Source of the DNA: Rhizobium subbaraonis
GTDB lineage: Bacteria; Pseudomonadota; Alphaproteobacteria; Rhizobiales; Rhizobiaceae
Assembly: GCF_900220975.1 (NCBI RefSeq)
Contig: NZ_OBQD01000025.1
Location: 1 to 60,716 of the forward strand
Direction of reading: 5' to 3'
Length of the DNA stretch: 60,716 bases
Positions 1 to 7,591 of the stretch are shown here, in pieces. Positions within the stretch are counted from its first letter, which is position 1. The number at the start of each line of letters is the position of its first letter. The notes beneath the pieces were generated by a model. It was not told the origin of the DNA and did no database searches. It was given only the letters and a program-made list of their open reading frames with translations. Made by a program: the position numbers and the translations under genes.

Positions 1-200
1 GAGGACATTGACCGAACCAAAGCTGACTCGCCGGGTCGCCACTTGGGCGTAGCGTCCAAGCTCAGCGACATCAGGATGAGTTTCTGCACAGCCTGCCCCG
101 CAACGCCCCCTGAGAGTGAGAGTGCGGACGGGTTTGCCGGTAGAGTAGGGATGAAGCGCCTTACCTCGTCACCGAGGCAGGTTTCTTCATCCCCCGCTCC

Positions 201-234
201 GAACCGGACGTGCGAGTTTCCCCGCATCCGGCTC
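201..234 (-). ncRNA. Group II intron catalytic domain V
   Basis: On the minus strand this reads GAGCCGGATGCG, a GAAA-type tetraloop region, then CGCACGTCCGGTTC. This is the 34-nt hairpin typical of bacterial group II introns: closing stem GAGCCG/CGGTTC, two-base bulge and GAAA loop. It holds the catalytic metal-binding centre of the ribozyme. The complete hairpin suggests the intron is still active. Confidence 0.92.
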
Positions 235-264
235 TCCATGCGTGGCATGTGCCACGGGTGGCCC

Positions 265-1791
265 TCATAATGTTTCGAGGGCGCGGGTTGCTTCCCAGAA
301 TTTGTCAGCTCCCTTCAGGAAGCGCTCATCCGGGTCGTCCCATCCGTTCGGTATGCGTAGGCCTCGGTCCGGGTATCGCAGGCGTTTGGTGTCGGCGAAC
401 CGGGCGAGTTTCTTCGCGCCCGATTGCCAACCGCCGTCTTTCCCGGTTCCCGGCACGGTATATATACGACGCAATGTCCTTCCAGACGCCTTGCCGTGTT
501 TCTTGCCGAGCCAGGATTTCAGGCGCCAGTACAGCCACCAGTCGAGCTTGCCGAACTCCTTCCCTGATCGTGTAGCGTATCGGTAGTAGTTTCGCCAGCC
601 GACGATGACCGGGTTGAGGTTATCAACTAGTGCGGCAAGGGTGACGCCAGTTGGCGTTTCCCGCACTCGGGCCTTGATCTTGTCGCGGAGGAACTGTGGC
701 TTGCCCTTCGGAATGAAGAGCATGCCGACATACCGTCCTGTGGATGGCATCTTTTCCTGCGCAACCCGGTAGCCGAGAAAGTCAAAGCCTTCCCGGACAT
801 CGGTGATCTTGGTCTTCTCCATCGATAACTCCATGCGCAATTCCTCTTTCAGGAACTGCGCCAGCGCCAGACGCTCGTCTTCGGCATCCTTCTGAGTTCC
901 CTGCACGAGGACGACAAAGTCGTCCGCGTATCGCACCACGTAGAACCCCGGACGACCACGTTGGTAGTCGGTCTGTAGGCGCTGTCGCGCCCGCACCGGT
1001 GTTTTATCCCGTGGATTGGGAATCCAGCGCCGGTATCGCTCATCGATGGCCGTCAGGTAGACATTGGCCAAGAGCGGCGAGACGATGCCCCCTTGCGGGG
1101 TTCCGGTTACCGGATGCCGACGATTGCCCTCGATCATGATGTCGGCTTTCAGGAAAGCGAGGACGAGTCGCAGGACCTTCCGGTCCCGAATGTGTCGTCG
1201 CACCCGTTCCATCAGCACATGATGATCGATGGCGTCGAAACACCCCTTGATGTCCCCTTCAATTACAAACCGGGTCCGTGAAGGACCAGCCTTTGTCGGG
1301 TCCAGTCTGTGACGCACCTTTGCGAGTGCGTCGTGGGTGCTCCGACCGGGGCGAAAGCCGTATGAGGTCGAATAGAAATCCGCCTCGAAGATCGGCTCCA
1401 CCACCAATTTGAGCGCCATTTGGACTAGTCGGTCTTTGAGCGTGGGAATGCCTAAGGGGCGGAACTTTCCCGGTTTGCCCGGCTTCGGGATCAACCTCTG
1501 CCGGACAGGTTCAGGCCGGTAAGTTCCCTGCCGCAGGTCTTGCCGGATTTCCTCCAGAAAGCCTGCGACCCCATCGGGACGCCCTTCGACCGCCTTACGC
1601 GTCACGCCGTCCGTGCCCGGTGTGTTGCTGCCCCTGTTACGGGCCAGCCGTTGCCAGGCATGAAGCAGCGTGCCGCGGTCGCATACGATATTGAACAGAT
1701 CCGCGAACCTCCTTTCGGGGGACGCGGCACTCCACCGATACAGCTTGCGCTGCATGTCGAGAATGAACTCGGTATTCACCGTGTCGGACAT
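265..1791 (-). CDS. ltrA: Group II intron reverse transcriptase/maturase
   Basis: The protein has 508 aa. It should bind its own intron RNA, help splicing and copy the intron into DNA during homing. Visible features are the RT fingers-palm blocks (LIPKPGKPGKFRPLGIP; YGFRPGRSTHDAL; GTPQGGIVSPLLANVYL), the YADDFVVL catalytic motif, and a C-terminal thumb/maturase region with a GWRNYYRYA-type signature. No HNH-type cysteine pairs are seen at the C-terminus, so an endonuclease domain appears absent (inference). The ATG at 1791 was chosen because the protein starts there with the family-typical N-terminus and a GGAG sits 9 nt upstream. The open frame continues upstream to 1965 but that part is intron structure. 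The gene is intact. Confidence 0.93.
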   Translation of the reverse strand: MSDTVNTEFILDMQRKLYRWSAASPERRFADLFNIVCDRGTLLHAWQRLARNRGSNTPGTDGVTRKAVEGRPDGVAGFLEEIRQDLRQGTYRPEPVRQRLIPKPGKPGKFRPLGIPTLKDRLVQMALKLVVEPIFEADFYSTSYGFRPGRSTHDALAKVRHRLDPTKAGPSRTRFVIEGDIKGCFDAIDHHVLMERVRRHIRDRKVLRLVLAFLKADIMIEGNRRHPVTGTPQGGIVSPLLANVYLTAIDERYRRWIPNPRDKTPVRARQRLQTDYQRGRPGFYVVRYADDFVVLVQGTQKDAEDERLALAQFLKEELRMELSMEKTKITDVREGFDFLGYRVAQEKMPSTGRYVGMLFIPKGKPQFLRDKIKARVRETPTGVTLAALVDNLNPVIVGWRNYYRYATRSGKEFGKLDWWLYWRLKSWLGKKHGKASGRTLRRIYTVPGTGKDGGWQSGAKKLARFADTKRLRYPDRGLRIPNGWDDPDERFLKGADKFWEATRALETL

Positions 1792-2429
1792 TGACGTCCA
1801 TCTCCTGCTTGCAAAATGTATCCACTGCCCGCCTTCGCCATGTGGACGGCTTTCCCGCCCTCGGACTACTACGCGGGCTCCGCCCCCGCTGCGCGCGATC
1901 GCCGGTCGCTTCGGCCAGCCGTCCCGGAAGGACGGCAACGCGTGCGGGTTCCCAAGTTCCACCAACTGCCCCTTGTCCGCTGTAGGAGCCGACTCTACCC
2001 CGTGTGGAATCCGGCTTCCGGGCCTTGCAGGCTTTCCCGGAGGCTGACACCGGGTTGCTCCGATGTCCCTGACGCGCGCCCATCAATCGCGCGTCGGCGC
2101 TCCACAAGTCTTTCGACTGCCCCACCCACTTCCGAGTCGGTGCGGCGCCCTCTGACGGGGCTTCGGCCATCGGTTCGGTTTCCCTCTCCATGGCGGACTG
2201 GCTGGCCGGGCCGTTATCGGGATCGGAAGTTCCCTCACGCCCGGCGTTAGCGGGTTCTGCTGATTTATGGCCTTCCGGAAGCACCCGGACGGCCTCACCC
2301 GCTCGCTTCGCGCCCCACGCTGCACCGTGTGGCGGGAGGGTTTCTCACCCCTCGGGGTTGGTTGGTAGCTTTGCCTCTGTGTTAAAACTCCTTTCCTTTC
2401 AAAGAGTTAGAGGGCTGTGCTTGGCGCAC

Positions 2430-2476
2430 TGACGGGTTGAGGACTGGAGGAGAGGCCTCCGGCGCCCGTCGCGGAG
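2430..2476 (+). promoter_or_regulatory. Structured 47-nt leader, copy 1 (ardC-like gene)
   Basis: This is one of three equal-length leaders (others at 4479-4525 and 11459-11505). It begins TGACGGGTTGA and ends GCCCGTCGCGGAG. GACGGG (2431-2436) pairs with CCCGTC (2465-2470). Inside is a 5-bp hairpin GGAGG/CCTCC closing an AGAGG loop. The terminal GCGGAG acts as Shine-Dalgarno 7 nt before the ATG at 2484. The group II intron sits directly against its first base. Its upstream GAGAG-repeat tract has been displaced to positions 112-123 by the intron. Confidence 0.75.
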
Positions 2477-2483
2477 AACCGCG

Positions 2484-3446
2484 ATGTCCAGACATGACCG
2501 CACCACGCGCACCGGCCAGGACCGGGCGAACCTCTATGACGAAATCACCGGCAAGATCGTCGCCGAGCTCCAGGCTGGCCGCTTCCCATGGGTCCAGCCC
2601 TGGGGCACGTCGGCCGCGAAAGCCCCGCTCGGCCTGCCGAGGAACGCCAGCAGCGGCCGCAATTACAGCGGCATCAACATCCTGATCCTCTGGGGCGCAA
2701 TCGTTCAGCACGGCTTCCCCGGACAGGGCTGGCTCACCTATCGCCAGGCGGCGGCGCTCGGCGGCAATGTCCGCAAGGGCGAGCGCGGCACCACCGTCGT
2801 CTATGCCGACCGCTTCGTCCCCGAGGACGAGAAGCGGCGCGCCCGCGAGACCGGCGAGGACGCGCAGGCGATCCCGTTCCTCAAACGCTTCACCGTCTTC
2901 AACACGGCGCAGTGCGAGAACCTGCCCGACGACATCGCCGTCGCGGTCCCGCCGCCGCCTCCCGGCCTGATCGAGCCGAGGGTCGAGGCGCTCATCAGGG
3001 CGACCGGCATCGACTTCCGCATCGGCGGCGACCGGGCCTTCTACGTCCCGGCCGACGACTATGTGGTCGTACCTCCGCCTCAAGCCTACTTCGACCCGAT
3101 CAATTGGCACCGCACGGCCCTGCATGAGATCGGGCACGCCAGCGGCCACCACAGCCGGTTGAACCGCGATTTCTCGACCTCCTTCGGCACGAAGAAATAC
3201 GCCTTCGAGGAGTTGGTCGCGGAGATGAGCGCTGCTTTCTGCTGCGCATCGCTCGGCATCGTCCCGACCGTGCGCCACGCCGACTATATCGGTTCCTGGC
3301 TGGACGTCCTTCGCGAGGATTCCCGCGCCGTCGTCCGCGCCGCCAGCCAGGCCAGCAAGGCGGCCGACTGGATCTTGTCTTTCCTGCCGGAAGACGACGC
3401 CGGTTCGATCGCTGGCGAGCCCTCCGTCGACAGGAGGGCGGCATGA
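2484..3446 (+). CDS. ardC: ArdC-like antirestriction protein (ssDNA-binding N-terminus plus zincin)
   Basis: The protein has 320 aa. ArdC proteins protect incoming conjugative DNA from type I restriction and bind single-stranded DNA. The N-terminal domain (about residues 12-140, NLYDEITGKIVAELQAG...FPWVQPW...LTYRQAAALGGNVRKGE) is the DUF1738/ArdC-N fold. The C-terminal domain carries the metallopeptidase motif ALHEIGHASGHH (about 212-223), with a downstream E in FEELVAEMSAAF, as in the polyvalent metallopeptidase family. The start follows the leader Shine-Dalgarno GCGGAG. It is the first gene of a short run with a macro-like gene and a coiled-coil gene. The intron inserted in its promoter-side leader may cut it off from its normal promoter. 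Confidence 0.9.
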   Translation: MSRHDRTTRTGQDRANLYDEITGKIVAELQAGRFPWVQPWGTSAAKAPLGLPRNASSGRNYSGINILILWGAIVQHGFPGQGWLTYRQAAALGGNVRKGERGTTVVYADRFVPEDEKRRARETGEDAQAIPFLKRFTVFNTAQCENLPDDIAVAVPPPPPGLIEPRVEALIRATGIDFRIGGDRAFYVPADDYVVVPPPQAYFDPINWHRTALHEIGHASGHHSRLNRDFSTSFGTKKYAFEELVAEMSAAFCCASLGIVPTVRHADYIGSWLDVLREDSRAVVRAASQASKAADWILSFLPEDDAGSIAGEPSVDRRAA

Positions 3447-3697
3447 TCCTCGCGACACGCCCGCCGCGCCGACGCCTGCTTGCCGATGGTTGCCAGGGCG
3501 ATCTCGACCATGGCGCTGCCGCCGCTCACCACAACCGATACTCTTCCATCGTGCCGCCAGCCCCCGCGCAGTGCCAACGGCGTTGCCGTTCCCTCACGGG
3601 ACGCCTTTGGCCGCCCGCCTCGGTGACTCTCCGCAGATTCCTGGGGCCGCTCGGAGCCGTACCGCTCGCGGCGAGCGGAAGCAGGCAGGAGGTCTCC

Positions 3698-4090
3698 ATG
3701 CGTAGCTCGACGACCATCGAACCCGTCTTCGTTTTCGGCTCCAATCTCGCGGGTCGCCACGGCAAGGGCGCGGCCCTCTGGGCTCGCCGGCACCGTGGCG
3801 CGATCTACGGCCAGGGCGTCGGGCCGCAGGGACGCGCCTATGCGATCCCCACCAAGGATCGCGGGCTGCGCGTCCTGCCGCTGGCCGTGATCCGCGGCCA
3901 TGTCGACGACTTCCTCGGCTACGCCCGCGGCCTCGCGAATACGCGCTTCGAGGTCACGCCCATCGGCTGCGGTCTGGCGGGCTATCGCCCGGACCAGATC
4001 GCCCCGATGTTCGCTGACGCGCCGGCGAACGTCATCCTGCCGGACGCATTCCGCGCCGTGCTGGCCGCGTCGCCACGGAGGAGGCCATGA
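3698..4090 (+). CDS. Small macro-like (predicted ADP-ribose-binding-like) protein
   Basis: The protein has 130 aa. The sequence PVFVFGSNLAGRHGKGAA, then AIYGQGVGPQGRAYAIPTKD, then VTPIGCGLAGYRPDQIAPMF and NVILPD match a small phage/plasmid family. Its layout (a strand ending GSN, a glycine-rich loop, an IGCGLAGY loop) resembles macro domains that bind ADP-ribose. That is similarity of pattern, not a proven function. The ATG at 3698 has CAGGAGG 8 nt upstream. The longer frame back to 3443 has no credible start. The stop overlaps the next ATG (ATGATGA), so the two are translationally coupled. Confidence 0.75.
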   Translation: MRSSTTIEPVFVFGSNLAGRHGKGAALWARRHRGAIYGQGVGPQGRAYAIPTKDRGLRVLPLAVIRGHVDDFLGYARGLANTRFEVTPIGCGLAGYRPDQIAPMFADAPANVILPDAFRAVLAASPRRRP

Positions 4091-4428
4091 TGACGCGGGA
4101 GGCGCTGCGCGCCGCCTTGGCGCGCATGGAAGCGAGCCTCGCCGACAGCCGGCGCAATCTCGCGCTCGCCGAGAGCGCGTTGTCGCGCCGCGCCGAAACC
4201 GAGGCCATCCGTCGGCGGCCGAAGGCGCGGCATTATCACCGCCGGATGAGCCGATGGACCGGAGCCGACGAGGCCGAGTACCGCCGCATCCTCGACGGAC
4301 TGCTGGCGATCGCCGGCCCCGATCTCGACCGGCTGCGGCGCAGGATCGGCCGGCAGGACGCCGCGATCGCGGCGCTGCGCCGGAAATACGGGGTGAACGA
4401 GCCGCTGCCGTCTCCGCCTGCCTGGTGA
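4087..4428 (+). CDS. Hypothetical coiled-coil protein
   Basis: The protein has 113 aa and belongs to no family I recognise. Two strongly helical, Ala/Arg/Leu-rich segments (about 3-38 and 70-100, with heptad-like LARMEASLADSRRNLALAESAL and LDRLRRRIGRQDAAIAALRRK) flank a basic middle (RRRPKARHYHRRMSRW). It overlaps the upstream macro-like gene by 4 nt and is followed by the leader of the ParB-like gene. A nucleic-acid-associated role would fit the basic patch but is inference. Confidence 0.65.
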   Translation: MMTREALRAALARMEASLADSRRNLALAESALSRRAETEAIRRRPKARHYHRRMSRWTGADEAEYRRILDGLLAIAGPDLDRLRRRIGRQDAAIAALRRKYGVNEPLPSPPAW

Positions 4429-4478
4429 CGCGGTGCGGGCGGCGGCGTTCGAGAGTGAGAGAGGGGATGGGGATTTCG

Positions 4479-4525
4479 TGACGGGTTGATAGCGGAGAGA
4501 GAGGCTCTCGGCGCCCGTCGCGGAG
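4479..4525 (+). promoter_or_regulatory. Structured 47-nt leader, copy 2 (ParB-like gene)
   Basis: It has the same outer stem as copy 1: GACGGG (4480-4485) with CCCGTC (4514-4519). The inner hairpin is changed to GAGAG/CTCTC, still closing an AGAGG loop, so both sides changed together. A GAGAGTGAGAGAG tract lies upstream (4451-4463). GCGGAG ends 9 nt before the ATG at 4535. Confidence 0.75.
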
Positions 4526-4534
4526 TAACCCATC

Positions 4535-6688
4535 ATGGCCCGAGCCAAGAAGAAGCCCGTCCTCGAATTGATCGAGTTCTCGCGGGCGCGCGACATCCCC
4601 TTCAACCGCATTCGTCTGTCGAACGACAATGTGCGCGAAACCGACGTGGAAGCCGGTCTCGACGATCTCGCCGATGACGTCGAACGCCGCGAAGATCTGA
4701 TCCAGGGCATCAATGTCCGTGCTATTCTCGATGCTGACGGCAACGAGACCGGCGATTTCGAGACGCCCGCCGGCGGCCGCCGCTTCCGCGTGATAGCCCG
4801 CCTCGTCGAGAAAGGCCGCTTCGCCGAGGACGGCCTGATCCCCTGCATCGTGAAGAAGGCCAATGCCAAGACTTTGGCGGTCGACGACTCGCTCGCCGAA
4901 AACACGTTCCGGCTTGCCCTTCATCCGCTCGACCAGTTCAAGGCGTTCAAGCGGATGGTCGATGGCGGCATGACCAAAGCGGAGGTCGCGAGTGCTTATT
5001 TCACTACGGAGCGCTATGTCGATCAGCGCCTCGCGCTTGCCAAGGTCTCGCCCACGCTCCACCAGGTCTATGCCGAAAACGGCATGACGCTCGCGACGCT
5101 GGAGGCGTTCACCGCCCACCCGGATCACGCGCGCCAGGAGCAGGTCTGGGATGCCATCAGGCAGTCCCATTATCGCGAGCCCTGGCGCATCCGGAACATG
5201 CTGACCGAGACCAGCGTCGCCGCCTCCGACAAGCGCGCCCGCTTCGTCGGCCTCGACGCCTACGTGGCGGCGGGCGGCCCGCTCTTGCCGCGCTATCTCT
5301 TCGATGACGACGAGGAAGGCTGGCTGGACGACGTGCCGCTCCTCGATCGACTGGTCACGGAGAAGCTGAAGTCCGTCGCCGAGGAGATAGCCGCCGAGGG
5401 CTGGAAGTGGATCACGGTCGATCTCGAGCTTCCTTACGGCTACGACTACGACCTTCGCGCGATCACCCCCACCTTCGCCGAACTAACCGGTGAGGAGCGG
5501 GCCGCTCGCCAGACGCTCCGCGACGAATATGACCGGATCGAAGCCGAACATGAAGCCGACGACGAGCTGCCGGACGAAATCGATCAGCGCCTCGGCGAGA
5601 TCGAAGAGCAGCTCGAAGCCTTCGAGCGCCGCCCTGCCATCTTCGATCCCACCGACATCGCCATCGCCGGCGTCTTCGTCACCGTAGATGAGGATGGCGA
5701 ACTCGTTGTCGATCGCGGCTGGGTCCGTCCGGAGGACGAGCCGACCGCGACCGTCGAAGGCAAAACGCCGGAGATCGAGGGCGACGGGGATGCGGGCGGG
5801 GTTTCCGCGCCCGACGTCCGGCACACCGCCATCACGGTCGGCGGTCAGCCGGTCGAGTCCGACGAGGAAGAAGACACGATCAAGCCTCTTCCCGAACGTC
5901 TCGTGGCGGAGCTGACGGCGCATCGCACCGTGGCGCTGGCCGATGCGGTGGCCGCCAATCCGCACATCGCCATGACGGCGCTCCTGCATCGGCTCGTGCG
6001 TGATCGCTTCAAGCAGTCCACGAAAGGCTCAGCCGTCCGGGTTTCCGTCCAGGAGGTATATTTCCCTGAGCAGGGCATCGACCTCAAGGACAGCCCTTAT
6101 GCGAAGTCGGTCGCCGAGCGGCACGCGGGATGGAAGGCGGACGTGCCAACCGATCCCGATGCGCTGTGGGATTGGCTGGACGCGCTCGATGACGCCAGCC
6201 GCATGGCGCTACTCGCTCATTGCGTCTCGTTCGGCATCAACGCGCTCTACGAGCGGCCGAATCCGCACAGCGCGACCGGTATTTCCGAATACGACCTTCG
6301 GAACCGCATGACCGAAGCCGACCGCCTTGCACGCGCGACCGGGCTCGACATGGCGGAAGCCGGTTTCCGGCCGACCGTCACGAACTACCTCGGCCGCGTA
6401 ACCAAACCTCGCATCCTCGACGCCGTTCACGAGGCGCTTGGTGAGGAGAATGCCCGCCTGATCGACCATCTGAAAAAGGCCGACATGGCGCGGGAGGCCG
6501 AACGTCTCCTTGCCGACTCCGGTTGGCTGCCGGAACCGCTTCGCCTCCTCGTTGAGGAACCGGGCGTCGAGACCCCGGTGGATTCCGACGAGGACGACGT
6601 CGCCCTGCCGGAATTCCTCGCCGGTGACGATGACGCGGGCGCGACCGATGCGACCGACGATCCGGCGGTTCTCGTCGCCGCCGAATGA
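4535..6688 (+). CDS. Large ParB/RepB-like DNA-binding partition protein
   Basis: The protein has 717 aa. The N-terminal part has the ParB/Srx fold (IPFNRIRLSNDNVRE, then IRAILDADG...TPAGGRRFRVIARLVEKG, then LAENTFRLALHPLDQFKAFKRMVDGGMTKAEVASAYFTTERYVDQRLALAKV). This includes the ENxxR-type motif (ENTFR) that binds CTP/phosphate in ParB proteins, followed by a helix-turn-helix. The C-terminal 450 residues are acidic and long compared with a usual 300-aa ParB. Related proteins occur on alphaproteobacterial plasmids and integrative elements next to ardC. It is separate from the parA at 27625, so it may be a nucleoid-like or transcriptional ParB relative rather than the ParA partner (inference). 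Confidence 0.85.
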   Translation: MARAKKKPVLELIEFSRARDIPFNRIRLSNDNVRETDVEAGLDDLADDVERREDLIQGINVRAILDADGNETGDFETPAGGRRFRVIARLVEKGRFAEDGLIPCIVKKANAKTLAVDDSLAENTFRLALHPLDQFKAFKRMVDGGMTKAEVASAYFTTERYVDQRLALAKVSPTLHQVYAENGMTLATLEAFTAHPDHARQEQVWDAIRQSHYREPWRIRNMLTETSVAASDKRARFVGLDAYVAAGGPLLPRYLFDDDEEGWLDDVPLLDRLVTEKLKSVAEEIAAEGWKWITVDLELPYGYDYDLRAITPTFAELTGEERAARQTLRDEYDRIEAEHEADDELPDEIDQRLGEIEEQLEAFERRPAIFDPTDIAIAGVFVTVDEDGELVVDRGWVRPEDEPTATVEGKTPEIEGDGDAGGVSAPDVRHTAITVGGQPVESDEEEDTIKPLPERLVAELTAHRTVALADAVAANPHIAMTALLHRLVRDRFKQSTKGSAVRVSVQEVYFPEQGIDLKDSPYAKSVAERHAGWKADVPTDPDALWDWLDALDDASRMALLAHCVSFGINALYERPNPHSATGISEYDLRNRMTEADRLARATGLDMAEAGFRPTVTNYLGRVTKPRILDAVHEALGEENARLIDHLKKADMAREAERLLADSGWLPEPLRLLVEEPGVETPVDSDEDDVALPEFLAGDDDAGATDATDDPAVLVAAE

Positions 6689-6744
6689 TGCGCTCCAGCG
6701 GGGCGGCTTCGGTCGCCCCGATTTTCCTTCCCCTTCCACTCCAA

Positions 6745-6781
6745 GGCCCGGCATCCCGCCGGGCCGTTTTCGTTTCAGGAG
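6745..6781 (+). terminator. Hairpin-T-run-Shine-Dalgarno module, copy A
   Basis: GGCCCGG (6745-6751) pairs with CCGGGCC (6759-6765). GTTTTCGTTTCAGGAG follows, and the CAGGAG serves the ATG at 6791. It looks like an intrinsic terminator placed just before a ribosome binding site, so it could attenuate readthrough into the next gene. Copies of the same design lie at 7305 and 12770. Confidence 0.6.
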
Positions 6782-6790
6782 ACCTTGTTC

Positions 6791-7267
6791 ATGTCCGCTG
6801 CTCTCATCTTCGACGTCGCGCCGCTCGGTTCACTCGTCGCCTATTCCGACGGTACGGCCAAGCCGCCGGCTCGTTTCACCAGGAAACTCGCTGCGTGGGA
6901 ACGCCGTAACGGCGCCGGCCGCCTCGTGCGCAAGGAGCCGGCCCGCGAGCGGCCGACCTATTCGAGCCCGCCATGCTTCACGCTGCACGAAGGCGATTTC
7001 GGTGAGGGTGGCATCATCCTCGTTACGATCATGCGGACTTACGGCATCGACAGCGACCTCACTTTCCGCGTGGTCGAGCGACCGAAGGTCGGCCAGGTAC
7101 GCGTGCTGCAGCACGTCGGCGAAAACGCCGAGCTGATCCACCTCGCGCAGAACCGCGAAGCCGCTGAGCTCTGGCTGGCGAAGGCCGGATACAGCCGCGC
7201 CCGCCTCGAAGAGGTGACGGCCGACGAGATCGGCGCCGATGACGTTGAAGGTCGGGCAGCCGCCTGA
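6791..7267 (+). CDS. Conserved hypothetical backbone protein
   Basis: The protein has 158 aa and a family I do not recognise by name. It opens MSAALIFDVAPLGSLVAYSDGTAKPPARF and includes a glycine-rich segment (GEGGIILVTIMRTYGIDSDL) and a C-terminal helical acidic part. No signal peptide or catalytic motif is seen. The ATG at 6791 is preferred over a TTG six bases upstream because CAGGAG is 10 nt before it. It lies downstream of the ParB-like gene, behind the hairpin module. Confidence 0.72.
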   Translation: MSAALIFDVAPLGSLVAYSDGTAKPPARFTRKLAAWERRNGAGRLVRKEPARERPTYSSPPCFTLHEGDFGEGGIILVTIMRTYGIDSDLTFRVVERPKVGQVRVLQHVGENAELIHLAQNREAAELWLAKAGYSRARLEEVTADEIGADDVEGRAAA

Positions 7268-7304
7268 TCAGCGACGGCGAGCCAGACAGGCGATTTCATC
7301 TTTC

Positions 7305-7349
7305 GGCCCGGCTCTCCACAGGAGACCGGGCCTTTTCCTGTTTCAGGAG
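7305..7349 (+). terminator. Hairpin-T-run-Shine-Dalgarno module, copy B, now without its gene
   Basis: GGCCCGG (7305-7311) and CCGGGCC (7326-7332) flank a loop that contains its own CTCTCC/GGAGA pairing. TTTTCCTGTTTCAGGAG follows (to 7349). In the other copies the CAGGAG is followed within 7-10 nt by a start codon. Here the sequence runs instead into a decayed regulator fragment, so the original downstream gene seems to have been displaced by the cargo insertion. Confidence 0.6.
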
Positions 7350-7360
7350 GCTACCATACG

Positions 7361-7450
7361 TTCATAGGCGATGAGCCGGAGATGCTGCCCGCCATTCACG
7401 GTGAGCTAGGAGTGATCGAAATCGACGGGCTGTTACGATACCAACCGAAC
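7361..7450 (-). pseudogene. Decayed fragment of an XRE/MmyB-type regulator C-terminus
   Basis: Read on the minus strand this gives QPVDFDHS-stop-LTVNGGQHLRLIAYE. It aligns with QPVEFEHTSLTVDGGQHLRLVVYA at the end of the intact regulator at 8284-9087. A second stop lies just upstream of QPVD. It is a diverged partial second copy, not a recent duplication. It marks the left edge of the inserted regulator/hydrolase/exporter cargo. Confidence 0.75.
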
Positions 7451-7591
7451 CGATGCGCAGTGGGAGCCGGTCGCGCCGCCTATGATCCCGGACGTCTGGC
7501 CCGAAGCACCAGGCTTCCGTCCAACCCAAGGCTTGGCGAGACGGCCCAAAAACCTTCCTGGCACGGGACGAGGCGTTCGCCGCGATGTGGT

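Larger units (their letters stand above)
140..2429 (-). mobile_element. Group II intron with its own reverse transcriptase
   Basis: Self-splicing retroelement read on the minus strand. The 5' end is a GTGCG start at 2429-2425. A canonical domain V lies at 201-234, and a domain VI-like stem (GGATGAAG pairing with CTTCATCC) follows it. The intron ends in CTAC at about 140. The 5' exon ends CCCGTCA. A perfect 8-bp stem (GACGCGCG/CGCGCGTC, around 2072-2096) carries TTGATGGG in its loop, which can pair with CCCGTCA with one G-U wobble, so it is a good EBS1. The segment between 1792 and 2429 has no gene and should hold domains I-III. The 3' boundary was set by comparing the rejoined exon with sister leaders (an ending in cg just before TGACGGG) and could be off by about 5 nt. 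Confidence 0.9.

Noticed and set aside
3284-5170. Minus-strand 628-aa open frame over the ardC/parB region
   Set aside because: It is the GC-rich shadow of intact plus-strand genes with leaders, ribosome sites and family motifs. It has no recognisable domain.
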